Assembly: GCA_905221615.1 (NCBI GenBank)
Contig: CAJNDT010000504.1
Coordinates: 124,001-188,000 of the forward strand
Length of the DNA: 64,000 nucleotides
Direction: 5' to 3'
DNA from: Symbiodinium sp. CCMP2592
Taxonomy: Eukaryota > Sar > Dinophyceae > Suessiales > Symbiodiniaceae
Part shown: in pieces, positions 11,176-22,400 of the stretch
Position numbering within the stretch: position 1 is the stretch's first letter
Layout of the letters: each line of letters opens with the position of its first letter
Translations under genes and position numbers: made by a program
Notes under the pieces: model-generated
The model's input: only the letters and a program-made list of their open reading frames with translations
Told to the model about the DNA's origin: nothing
The model's database searches: none

Positions 11176-13140
11176 TTGTCTGCGGGCAACATGCATTCCG
11201 AGTCCCGTGCTTCAGGTGTGTCGGAGCACGAGGCCCGGGGATTTTCCCCAGTTCGCCGCGGCCCGGTGCTGCTGGATGTTGAAGCGAGCGAGCAAGCAGT
11301 TCCTGCATTTGAGTCAGTCGGGGTTGGGCGGTCGTTTCTAGACCCCCGCCTAAGTCCAGGCGGACTCCATCTCCCAGGGGGGGGGGGTAAGCATCGTACC
11401 CTTCGGAGTCCGAGCCTCGTCATTCTTCTGCTGGCGTCTGCAGTAAGTCGGGTGCATTGCGCGGCCTGCACCTCACCCTGGGACAGTTGCGACACTGCCT
11501 CAAAAGGATATCCGTCCTGCTTCGGCGACCTCCAAGCGACTGACGGTGGCCGGGGCCCAAGGGTCCAGCCGACAGGGAGAACCCAAGGTTCTGCAGCATT
11601 CCGAGATACATTCGCGGCAGTGGATTCGTGCATTGCATCTCTGGAGGGAACTCTGTGAGTTAGCGGTTGTATGTTCTTCGTTGCTACAAGATATATTGGC
11701 GAGTGACAACAAGCTCGCTTTCCTCGAACAGCTCCTCCGACGTGTGTCGGATCTAACTGAATTGCGTTACATTTCAGTGCTGTGGCAGCTCTTTAACACA
11801 TTGAAGGAGCTTGGCATTTCTTTCGCTGTCATCTCGCAGGTGCAACTAGCTGGTCGACTCCTTTCATGTGCTGCAACGATCTCGCTCGAACCAGGCGTCT
11901 GTGCATTCGTTGAATGTCCTCGAGGCGGTCCGGTGGTTCGCGGCTACAGTATAACCTGAGGGCTTCCCGTCGTTGTACCAAGGACTTTTTCATAGTCGAT
12001 CGTGGCAGGCAGACACCATGAAGAGAGAAGCCATTCCCTTACCTCTTGCATTTGTTCTGTGGTTGGAAACGGAGACTATCCTGGGTCATTTTGAACAGGG
12101 CGAGATTGCATTTGCGGGAGCCGTGCTGCTACTATGCATTTGGTGTAGCCTTCGATTCTCAGACTCACAACACGCGCGGCTACAGGAGTTTTTCATTGAT
12201 TTTGATAGTATTCGGTCCATTTCATACCCTAAAAAGTCGAGGAAGTTCATGCCCTTCGGGTGCATTTCGTGTGGACTTTATCAGTTGCCTTCGGGCCGGT
12301 GTTGGCTTTTCCATTGGCTCCATGCGTTGGAGGCGGTCTGGGACATTGCATCGTTGGGTCAGGATGTGCTTGATTACATGTTCGGGTGCTGTGAGGATTC
12401 CTCCATTCGCCCGCTCACGTATGCTGAAACTTTGTCTAGGCTTCGCCGCCTTCTTGCAATGTGGCGTGGCATTCCATCTGCTCAGATCACCCATTATCTA
12501 TACATTGCATAGCATGAAAGTTACGCTTTTGGCGTTTTGCAGGCAGCTCGAGATCTCCATCATTGAGATTCGCCATATGCAGGGACATCATACATTCGCG
12601 TCTTCATCTACATTGTACGGCAGAGATGATGTCAGCCCTCTCACTGTGGCACATGATACATTTATTCAACGTGTGCGCGGCGGCTGGTTGGCTCGCACAC
12701 CCCTGCTGCGAGGCATTACATTTATGCCGTCGGAGCCGGCAGTAAGCCGGTGAGAGGATCTCAGTGTCTGTTTCGTCCATTCCGCACCTGGCTTTCTTCA
12801 GGTTTTCGGAAGGTGAGCCTCGGCGAGCTCTTCAAGCAGTACATTGCTTTCCTCTCGGCCCCAACCGATTGCACTGCCTTCGGAGCCTTCTGCTGTCCAG
12901 GCGATGACCACGCCGGTGCTGCCGGCTGAGTCCGAGACGAGCTCCGAGAGCGAGGATTTGGACGTAGTGGATGAGACTACATCTCTGTCGGCAGAATCCT
13001 CGTGCATTTTTCATGCTGGTGTCGAAGGGCGGACTGCCTGTGGCAGCCGCGGAGTGTTTAGGGCTGTATCCCATCCGAGCGTGGCCTCCAGGTTCTGTCG
13101 AGCCAAAGCTTGCAACTGCATTCTCACCCGCCTGGGATGA
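11176..13140 (+). pseudogene. Element A tyrosine recombinase, frameshifted
   Basis: Successive frames at 11176-11658, 11546-11959, 11973-12512 and 12046-12753 give the same blocks as element B. They include LLRRVSDLTELRYISVLWQL, the first-arginine block CIWCSLRFSDSQH, PLTYAETLSRLRRLLAMW, GHHTFASSSTLYGRDDVSPL with the candidate Tyr, and the Cys tail in 12844-13140 (CGSRGVF, SRFCRAKAC, ILTRLG). At least three frame changes are needed to read through, so it is not functional as it stands. Confidence 0.8.
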
Positions 13141-13474
13141 TGCTCAGCGATTGCATGCACAAAAAGGGGGAATACATTCGTGTGCGTCTCGGTGCTCGAG
13201 GCTGCATTGTCTTTTGTGCTGGCATCTGCATTGGCTTTTAGCCCACAGGGCTTTCACTTCAGGCATCCGGGTTGTTTACCCGCTCTGACTTTCCCAATGT
13301 GCAGCATCAAGGCTTCAGCGTCCGGTAGAGAGCTATGCATATTACGTCTTATCACGAGATTCTTTCGAGTCACTTTAGTCGTCAGCTTTCGATAATCTTT
13401 TCACTGTTCCATATGGACTACATTCCGCTTTCCCGGCTGGGCTTTGAAATTCTTCATTAGTTTTGACCGGCATC

Positions 13475-14092
13475 ATGTCCCAGCCGACTGTGCCGAACCC
13501 TCCTCAGGAAAGCATCAGGGACGTACGTTAGATCCGGTCCGCATTTAGGACGGGTGAAACTACTTTCTGCGTTGGCCTCCGATTTTCACTCTCCGCGAGG
13601 GGTGGCATCCTCGGGTACAGATTCATCTTCCAGTACCAACAAAAAGAGGACAAGAAGGCGGCAGGCGGCCTCCATCGCAGGATCCTCCACGACAGCCTTC
13701 CATTAGGCCTGTGTCAGACCCGACCTTCATTGACCCAGCAGCGAAACCGGCTGGGTGTCCTGTTTCGACCAGGCAGCTCACGTGTTGCCGTGCGCCCTGC
13801 AACCGCTGCGATTCATGGTGTGGCTGTAGCTCGGAGGTGCCCTTCGGCTCGCACTTCGCGTCGAAGGAAACACTACATCTTTGCAAACGCTGCTACCGAT
13901 CCAGCAAATCTACATATTCGCGGGGGTCGGATGATGGGTGGCAGCCGGATGAATGGCAGCGCGACTGGCAAGATGAGTCGTGGGACGTCCCACGACGACA
14001 GCGCCTCGGGCAATCCATGGAATTGGAAGTGGCATTACTAGCCACCGCTCCATTCTGTGTGAGACATAGCCTGCCTCGGTTTTGCATTTAGA
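13475..14092 (+). pseudogene. Element A Cys/Trp-rich ORF, frameshifted
   Basis: It begins MSQPTVPNPPQESIRD, comparable to the start of the element C copy (40007). Pieces in two frames match B and C, especially CCRAPCNRCDSWCGCSSEVP, GSHF, LCKRCYR and the Trp-rich end. The frame is interrupted near 13530 and again later. Confidence 0.65.
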
Positions 14093-14375
14093 GGCTTGCA
14101 ATTGCCTACATTTCATTTGGAGTGTCGAGCTCACTTTTGCATATGGCCCGCTGTGTATCGGCGGTGGCCACTTGATGACTGATGCCTGCGCCAGCGTCAG
14201 CAGCAAAACATCCCTCCGTTGTCCGGGGGTCATGGGGCTTTGCGTCTGCCGTTGGTTTGCGTCAGCCCTGTCCATCCTGTGGATGGTGTGTTGCGATTGT
14301 TTTGCAGCCGGTTGTCATTCCTGGCTGCAGTCCCGACTGTGAGTCTGCGTCCTTCGGGACGTGCTCAAGTTCACT

Positions 14376-14399
14376 ATGGACTTATCGTCCAGTCTCAGG
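14376..14399 (+). pseudogene. First eight codons of element A gag
   Basis: It encodes MDLSSSLR. Element C gag starts MDLSSILR at 41225. Element B starts directly after AGG (14397-14399), and the gag frame continues at 36633 with GAGGAAGCC, which corresponds to GAGGAGAAG in C. Confidence 0.8.
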
Positions 14400-14526
14400 T
14401 ATGTGTGCTTGCTCACGAGTGTTTGGTAATGTTTTGCATGCTTGCTGCATTCATGACATTCCATGTGCATTGCAGCAAGCAGGCTCGCAGCTGCCATCTC
14501 GCCTGCATAGCGGGCAAAACTTTTGT
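14400..14526 (+). repeat. Element B left terminal repeat A1
   Basis: 127 bp identical to A2 at 36116-36242. It begins TAT followed by the dyad GTGTGCTTGCTCAC (14403-14416). After 14526 the copies diverge completely. Confidence 0.9.
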
Positions 14527-14638
14527 AGGCTAACGGGCCTCGCTTTGTAAGCCCTCTAGAACAGTTCTGGAGGCTCTCAACTTTTGTGGATTTAGCTCCA
14601 CTCCATTCCTCTCCCGCTCGCGATAGGGGGAGGAGTGC

Positions 14639-16288
14639 ATGGTTTCAGGCCATTTTGCTTTTGCGACTTTACAGTGCATTTGGCTTTTCATTTGCATTTT
14701 GGATCAGTCAGTGCCTGTGAGTGATTCGTCAGTGCCTGAGAACGTTGCATTTGCTTCACTGGGAAACGACAGTGCGATTTCTGAGCAGACTCGTTGCATT
14801 GTCAAGCGTTTTCAGAAGCGGACTTCATCTCAGCAGGAATTTTCGCCCACTTTGGAGGCATCGCCTTCTGCTTTGGTTCTTGATGCAGTGGTTGCTTCTT
14901 CTCAGGGTGACCTGGAGGCGGATCCATTGCATGCAGTGGCCTTGTCTGCACAGGAAGCTGCTCATGAGGCTCCATTACTCCCGGAGTTGGTCGTCGCTGG
15001 CCAGGATGATCGGCAGGAGCCACAGCTGGACCCTGAAGGTCTTTCGTTTGGGTCGCGGCCCCCTTCACCAATCTACGATCCTGATTTTGACCTGGTAGAT
15101 CCATTGGAAACTTCTTTATCGCAGACGGCGGCAGCTTCTGCTGAGCATTCGGGTTCAACTTCTTGGGATCTGATTTCGCCTGGGCCCGAGCACACTGCTG
15201 CATTCCGTTCTTTGGAATCCTCTCGCTTCTCCCCACTTCGTGTGGGTCGTCTTTCTTTTGCTGAAGCTATCAGGGAGGTTGAGCAACCATTGCTACCGGC
15301 ATTATCTCAGCAGGTGCATTCTTTCACTATGGAGGCTGACTTGCATCCCAAGCCGGCTCTTTTAGCTCGCCCAGTCACCCTCAATTCCGAGGGTGGTCGG
15401 GCTACAAGCTTGCATCCCGTAAGTGCCAGGTCGACGGAACATGCAAAATCGAGGCCGATTTTTCCGCTGAGGGCCTCCATTGGGGTGCCCATATCAGCGC
15501 CCAAGCCTCGTCCTGTTCCTTCTACTCGTGGTTCTTATGCTCGGTACCCATCAGAAAATTTGCATTCTGCTGACCAGGTGTCTGGGGCTCTCTCGAAGAG
15601 TTCGCCTCCATCTCAGGGCACAGTTACTTCGATCCATTCTGGTGGGGCCCCAGAGCTGCAGTCGGGTCCATTGTTGACCAAGGGTCCTGGTGCCAAGCGA
15701 GGCATTGACCTCCTGCATTCAGGCGAACACAAGGGCAGCTCCAAGGTGGTCAAGCAATCGGAGGTCCATTCCAGTCAGTGGTCCCGGGCCCTTCAGCTGT
15801 GGTCGGAGCTTTGCGAATTTGCATTATCATGTTCTGCATTGCTTTGTGACATTTTCAACAGCTCGAACAAGCTTCCACTCTTGGAACAATTGCTCCGCCG
15901 AGTATCAGACACTACAGCTTTGCGATACATTGCTATTATGTGGCAGCTGCTGCACACTATTCGAGACCTGGGTTTTGACCTTACATCTCTGTCTCAGGTT
16001 CAACTCATTGACTCAATTCATACATTACAGAGATCTCGCAGCCACCACTCGTCAGTACATTCCATCAATGTGCTCAAGGCAGTACGATGGTTCTCTTCCA
16101 CGGTGCAGCCCTCTGGCTTTCCTTGGCAGTCGCAGGGTGCATCTAAAGAGGCTTTACCTCTTCCATTATCCTTTGTACTTTGGCTGGAGGCTCAAATCGT
16201 GTGCGGCCACTTTACATTGGAAGAGACTGCCTTCGCGGGATCAGTGCTTGTTTGCATTTGGTGCAGCTTGAGGTTTGGCGACTCTCAA
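14639..16288 (+). CDS. Element B tyrosine recombinase, N-terminal 550 codons (interrupted by LINE)
   Basis: ATG at 14639; the element C copy has the same ATG context (37028). The first 330 or so residues are a poorly ordered Ser/Pro/Ala-rich region. From about residue 375 the protein shows an alpha-helical core-binding-like part (LLRRVSDTTALRYIAIMWQL), then the catalytic part begins. CIWCSLRFGDSQ is conserved in A, B and C, and its Arg (residue 545) is the likely first catalytic arginine. The ORF is cut after codon 550 (Gln), exactly at the end of the 16-bp target duplication of the LINE. The remaining 317 codons are at 28574-29527 in register. Recombinases of this type integrate circular retrotranscripts without target duplication. 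Confidence 0.82.
16273..16288 (+). repeat. Target site duplication, left copy
   Basis: GTTTGGCGACTCTCAA, repeated exactly at 28558-28573 on the other side of the LINE. Confidence 0.92.
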
Positions 16289-16428
16289 GCTCCTGGCTCG
16301 AACCCTGTTTTCTTCGTGGATCGTCTGTCGTCCTTTGTTTTTAAACACCAGGTCTTCATGTTGCCAGGACTCACTTTCATGGTTGTATCCACATACATAC
16401 TCACTTTGGAAGATTTCTCCTTGCCGCC

Positions 16429-19400
16429 ATGTCGTTTTCACGAATGTTTCTGTGTGCTCTGATGGTGCTGAGCGTTCAGGGCGGATCCCGAAGCCGCTCC
16501 AGGTCACCCATATTTAGCCCCTCTTCGGAGGTCCGCTTGAGTGGCTCTGGAAGCAGTGCTGTTAGTGGACGCGCCGGGCCTATTCGTCGGGTAAGAACTG
16601 CTGGCGCCATTTCACAGAGTGGATTGTACCACAGCAGGGATGATACCTCAACGATATTTCGGCCCCTGGCTTCTGAATGGCAGATGGAACCAGATGCTAC
16701 CGAAACATGCTATCAGCTTACAGAAACAATGTCAGATCCGCCTCACCCCACGCATATGGCGTTTTTGGACACATTGGCAGAGCAAGTATTTGAGAACCAT
16801 ATTGGGCCGGATCTGCAGCGCAACTTGCTCATGATATACATCAATGCTCAGAGAGCACGTCTACGTGAGCTCTTGGATATGGCACCAGGACAATGTTGCT
16901 TCATGTGTTTGTGCAAGGGCTGTGCACGGCCTGGCAGTTGCATATCTCGTGAGTATGCATCCCATGCATCGCAGGATGATTTTTCCCGACTACAGGAAAC
17001 GCGGAACCAGATCAATGACTGCCGTTACCTTAGATGGCGGACTAATCAGTGGAAGCGTACGCTTCAGCGCATGCGACATTGTCACATTCGCAGGTGTCGA
17101 TCTTGCTGTAGCGCTTGTGCTGTGAAGAGGTTTTTGTGGGTTCAGGCAGCTTACGCTTGGCCATTTTTGATGAAAATCTGCACCAGACGCCTTTTGCCGT
17201 TGCATGAGTGCCTCTGTCAGAGTTTGTCTTGCATCAGAGCAATGTGTGTGACACTCTGCAGCCCTGTTGTGGCAAAGTCAGCGACTCGGTGGATGGCCCA
17301 CAAGAAGCTATCTGCGCTACAGGAGGCCATTGCACTGAATCCCATACCCGCCCTCACCGTCAGTTTCAACAGGTCAATCTGGTCTTGGGCTTGCTCGATT
17401 TCGTTTGTGCATGCGCTCTTCGATCGAGCCGGGCGCCTATATCAACAGCTGTTTCTGACAGTGCTTGGAAGCAATCTCTTCTGCTGTATTGGTATGTGCC
17501 CTGGAGAGCTGTACATGATACCCACTTGCATTGCAGCCACTATGCTACATGCTGTGCTCCGATGTTTATCTTCAAGATTGCAGACAGCTGTGTGTGTTTC
17601 AGAGCAGATGTTCCTAGTGCAGTGGTATGCACGTGGTATTTTGTATCCATGGTCAGCGGCAAGTTGTATGCATAATTCCTTCTGTGGTGTGCTGAACTGG
17701 AGTATTTCTCTGGTTACCTGGTACCCGGTCTTGCAATGGCTGGAAGCTCTGATTATAGCGATTTGCCTACTCAAATCAGGCAGGAGCTGGCTTCGCAGCG
17801 TGTACACCAGTCTCTATATGAAATTGATGAGTTTGCTGATCCGGTTGAAGCCGTGGCTGCTGCCCCTGGACTGGATGCGGTGGCTGAGCCATTGGTGCCA
17901 CATGTGGTCTCCAGACCTCCGGCTGGTGCTGGCTCCTATCCGAGCACCTTCGATACAGCTCGCTTCTCAACGGAGCCATTGGTTAAGGCCAAGGCCAAGC
18001 CCAGACCTTCTCAGGCTCCACATGTGCGGTTGGCTGGTTCTCTACGAGGACATAACAAGGGCGCTCTCCGCATTGTTCGCGTCCATAAGGCCCCGCGAAC
18101 TCGACCAAAAGGCCGAGCCCAGGGCTTTGCCTTCTTGTGGAGAGGAGGTATGCAATTGCGCAGGCCTGCCTCTAGCAGCACGGCCACTCAGACGGATCCA
18201 GTGCCTCTCAGCCCTCTGCGACCAATGGTGCAACGACCATCCGTGGACTTCAATGACCCTGATCTATCCGACAACTCTGATGCATTGGGCTATGACTGCA
18301 ATTCGAGTTCCGACTCTGAAAGGCTGTCTGCCATTGCACGCAATATTGTCAGTCAAGACAATCCCTCCGACAACGACTGACATATTTGTATCTTCTGTGG
18401 CCTTTGCCAGGGCTCAGCTGCAGTGGAATACACTGGCACTATTTGATGGAACGTCGGTCATAGCATCTGTATTTTTCTCTGAGACTTGCAATTGGCAGAT
18501 TGAAAAATGGGTGTGGGCCTGCTTATATTCTGCTGTACACGCAAGCAACTTGGAGCGAGAGCTTTCCTATTGGTACCTCCTTCTCGCTCAGGTTGATTGG
18601 GACTGCAAATGTCACAGCCTGAGCCCTCTTCGATGGTACACGCCTGCAGCTGTATGCTCTGTGCCCTGGTGGTATATATTTTCTCCGGCAGCACCCAACT
18701 ATGCCCAGGTCGTGTGCCGCTCGATACAATGTATTCACCCAGACTTGTGCCGATTGCTGCCCGACTTTTATGTGTCATTCGTCTGGATTTGGTGGTATGT
18801 CCTCGCGATTGCAATGGCAATATCGATGTTCCGATGGCAGGTCTTATCTCTTCTGACGCTCCTTGTCCCAGTGCAGCTGGCCATCTGGATGTATTGGTGT
18901 GATGGTTTTCGGTCGATGACAACCCGACCTACCTGCCAGGTACGATTCCACCTCTACACCCTACACAGCCGTTGTTCAATCTGGCTGGTGACTCAGCCGG
19001 CTCACTGCACCCTTCTGATCTTCTGCACTCGGCTGGTTGTGTGGAGCTTGAAGCACTGTCACGATATTTGGTCTGCAGTCTGGTTTCTCCAGTCATGGGA
19101 GCATGTGAGAGACATTATACACATGCCAGTCATGCCGATTGTGTCTGGGAAGCAACGTCTAGGTGTTTGGCTGCATACAATTTATTCTCTGTTTCCCTGG
19201 CTGGGTCAACACATCACTTTAGCTCGGAGTCGCCTGCTTGCTATGTACTCTCCTGCGCACCCCGAGCCCAAAAAGGCCTGGGATCAAAGGCCAACCTTAC
19301 AAAGGAAGAGGCCGCGACCTTCTACGCCACCACCGACAAGCACTCGAGTCCCTCTCCAACGCCGAAGAAGGATCCTTCAGGTGCAGGGTGCCAGGCTACG

Positions 19401-22400
19401 CAAGCCCCTCCCTCGTCTGCGGCGGTCAGCAGAAGCTGTACCGCCAAGTGCTTCCAGCTCGACACCCTTGATTCTCACAGATGCCACGGAGACAGGGAGC
19501 CGTCGTTCTGCGAAGCCGGCTCCAAACAGCTCTTTGCGAAAGATGTCGGCCAAGGAAATCAGGTCCATGAAACGGGCCCAGAAGGCAGCCACCAAAGAGT
19601 ACAACAAGATGAAGGAGGCCCGCGAAGAGAAGGTGACCGACACTGGGGACACTGAGGATAAGGAAATGCCTGAGCCTGCATCAGTGGCTACGGTTGATCA
19701 GACTCTCTCAGCCGACTCCAAACACCGAGCGCGCCCGCGGAAGGCCATTTCCTCAAAGACTCCAAAGCCTGTGCCTTCGCAGCCTAAGCCTTCTGGCGGC
19801 AAGAAAGGTTCCATTCGAGAATCTTTTGCGCGCAGCGGCCGCATAGATCCTGAAGCAGCGCCTATTCTGCCAGCGACAACAGCCAGGGCTGAGGGGACCT
19901 CTGGTACTACCGGTGGTACCTCTCGTACACACGCTGAAGCCTCTTCCTCTTCCTCAATGGTGCCACCCGGGCAGGATGACATCATGATTCAACGACAACA
20001 GCAGCTTCTGGCCATGCAGCAATACGCCGACAAAAGACGTGCACAGATCAAGCAACAGGCCCTCTTGGTACAGCAAAGGGCTGCTGATGATGCTGCAAAT
20101 TCAACTGCTACAGCTGGAGACTCTACTGCAGAACCCACCGAACGAGCTCATGCCCCCTCTGCGTATACAGAAAAGCCACCTCTTGTTTGCAGCCAGGAGT
20201 GCATGGCATGGAGGGCAAATAGTACCTTTACAGCTTGTGCATCACTCTTCATTGCCCTCCCAGGTCAACTTCGCCAGCTACGGTCTTTGCCTCAACATTT
20301 TCCGGATGTTCACCCTATGATCTGGCTGGAGAGCAGTACCTTTTGTGTCTTCTGGTTGTTGATGGTCAGGCTATACTTCTGCATTGATGGAGTGCAGAAG
20401 CTGCTGCAGGCATGGTGCCTCCTGTTGATCAGGCTGCGCTGCAATATTGCTGCCATCACTTTTTCAGTTGCACAGCCTGCACACTGGATCGATCATTTGT
20501 GGCAGTGGATGCAAACTACACGCTCTTACCTTTACTGGCAGCATTTGCGGTACATGAATAATCTTCAACATCTTGGTTCTTCAGCTTCTATAATCCTTCA
20601 TTACATTGGGACGATCACACCTTTTCCGAATGAGCCTCCGGGTCCCAAGTCCCGGAACGACCCACAGGCCAGCACTCGGTGCTTCTCTACTTCTTCGTTT
20701 CGACTGGTCTGGTTTCGTTTTCTTCTTTTCTACTTTGTTATCAATGGGGTCGTAGGAGCGAGGGTTGCCTCTGACGCCACAGGGGCAGGATCACAGGAGC
20801 CAAGCGCGACTGTGACAAGCGGCGGAAGCCTTACCACACGGCATGGGAAGAGAGCGTTTCACAGAGCCCAGCAGCGGGCACAGGCAGTTGGGGGCACGTT
20901 TTATAAGGGACGATGGTGCACAGCGAAATCGCTTCAAGTTCAAGGTCCTCCCGTCTCGTTCTCCCCTGAGTTTTCTACTTCTAGACCAAGGAAAGGTGCG
21001 TTTCGTGGTACACAGACGAATTATCACTCTCGCTCAATCAACTTTATTACCTGGAACAGCAGTGGCTTGAGCTCTGGTGTCCTACAGGAATTTTTACTGT
21101 GGACGGATACGCTGCCGGCTTCTTCCCGACCTCATGTTATCCTGATACAAGAATCACACTGGCGATTTACGTCAGAATATCGCCACGGGTCTTGGCTGGC
21201 CTTCCATAATGGGGTATCTGAATCTTCGCAGGATAGATATGCTGGCTTGCTCACTCTTGTTCGCATTCCAGGTGTCACTCCGGATCATGTTCGCGTGCAC
21301 AATGTACTGCAAGGGCGGCTGACACATGTGCGAGTTGATCTCCCTCATCGCAACTTGGATATTGTCCATGTGTATCAACATCCCACCACATCGGATCCCA
21401 GTCGGACTATCCAAGACAAGCGCAGAAGATTATTTCAGCGTCTCGATGCGGTTGTTCAATCAATGCCGGGCCGCAACTTTTTGGCTGTTGGAGGTGATTT
21501 CAATATTGCGTTGCCTTTTGCCCCACCTCATACTGGAAGCTCCCTCGTTGCACCATACCCAACACAGTCTGAGCACACTGCGGCCAATAATGCACTATTG
21601 CGCATTCTTGAGCGACACTCCTTGCAGGCGGTCAACACTTTTCACTGTCGGCCATGCTACACATATCAACATTGCGACAGTCGCACCCAAATTGGTTTTT
21701 TACTGGTCCGGCAACATGATGCCACTGCCCGTGCCAAACAGGCCCGACCAGTTTATGACCAGGTTTTGATGGCGTGGCGGGACACCAAGCATCATCCTGT
21801 CCTTGCAGAATTTTCTTTGCCATATACTTGGTGGCCCAAGAAACCGACAGTCACGCCGTATGACAAGAAAGCCATGCTCGCAGCTTACAACACTCAGACA
21901 GATGCATATGCCTCCTTTGCTTGTGATGCGAGTGAGACCGTCAGTAACCTTCTGGACAGCTCCTATGATGACATTTGCTCGGGCTTGCTTCAGGTCTGTA
22001 GTCGGCATTTTCCTCCCACTGGATCGCAGGCACTCCAGCCCTGGCAACATCCGCTTGTATCAGGTTCCATTCGGACTATGTGGCAGCACTTCAGATCAGC
22101 ACAGTTATACAAGCAACGCCATGCCTTTGATTTGCCTACGTGCTTTGCACAGTGGTTTCATCTCTCTAAATTTCGATCGATGAGGAAACTCACACAATCT
22201 TATGGTCGCCAAGTGAAGAGGTCTCGGTATCTTGATCAAATCCAGAAGGCGGAGGAGGCTGCGAATGCACACAACCCTTATGAGTTGTACCGCATAGTTC
22301 GTCGTCTTGCTCCCAGGCAGCGCTATCAGACCGTGCAGATCCGAGACGAAGACAATAGTATCATTTCTCATGCCAGAGAACTGGAACAACTACGGGTACA

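Larger units (their letters stand above)
11172..14399 (+). mobile_element. YR retroelement A, 5'-truncated left fragment
   Basis: Homology to elements B and C starts at about 11172, within the recombinase ORF; the left repeat A1 is missing. The fragment carries a broken recombinase ORF, a broken Cys/Trp-rich ORF and the first eight codons of gag (14376-14399). Element B is inserted exactly after those codons. The gag frame resumes at 36633. Element A is the oldest of the nested copies because its ORFs are broken and it hosts both B and C. Confidence 0.8.

Noticed and set aside
16900-19250. A multi-pass membrane or Cys/Trp-rich protein in the long LINE frame
   Set aside because: The Trp/Leu/Cys-rich translation looks like an out-of-frame reading of other coding-like ORFs; no motif or regular membrane spacing supports a separate protein.
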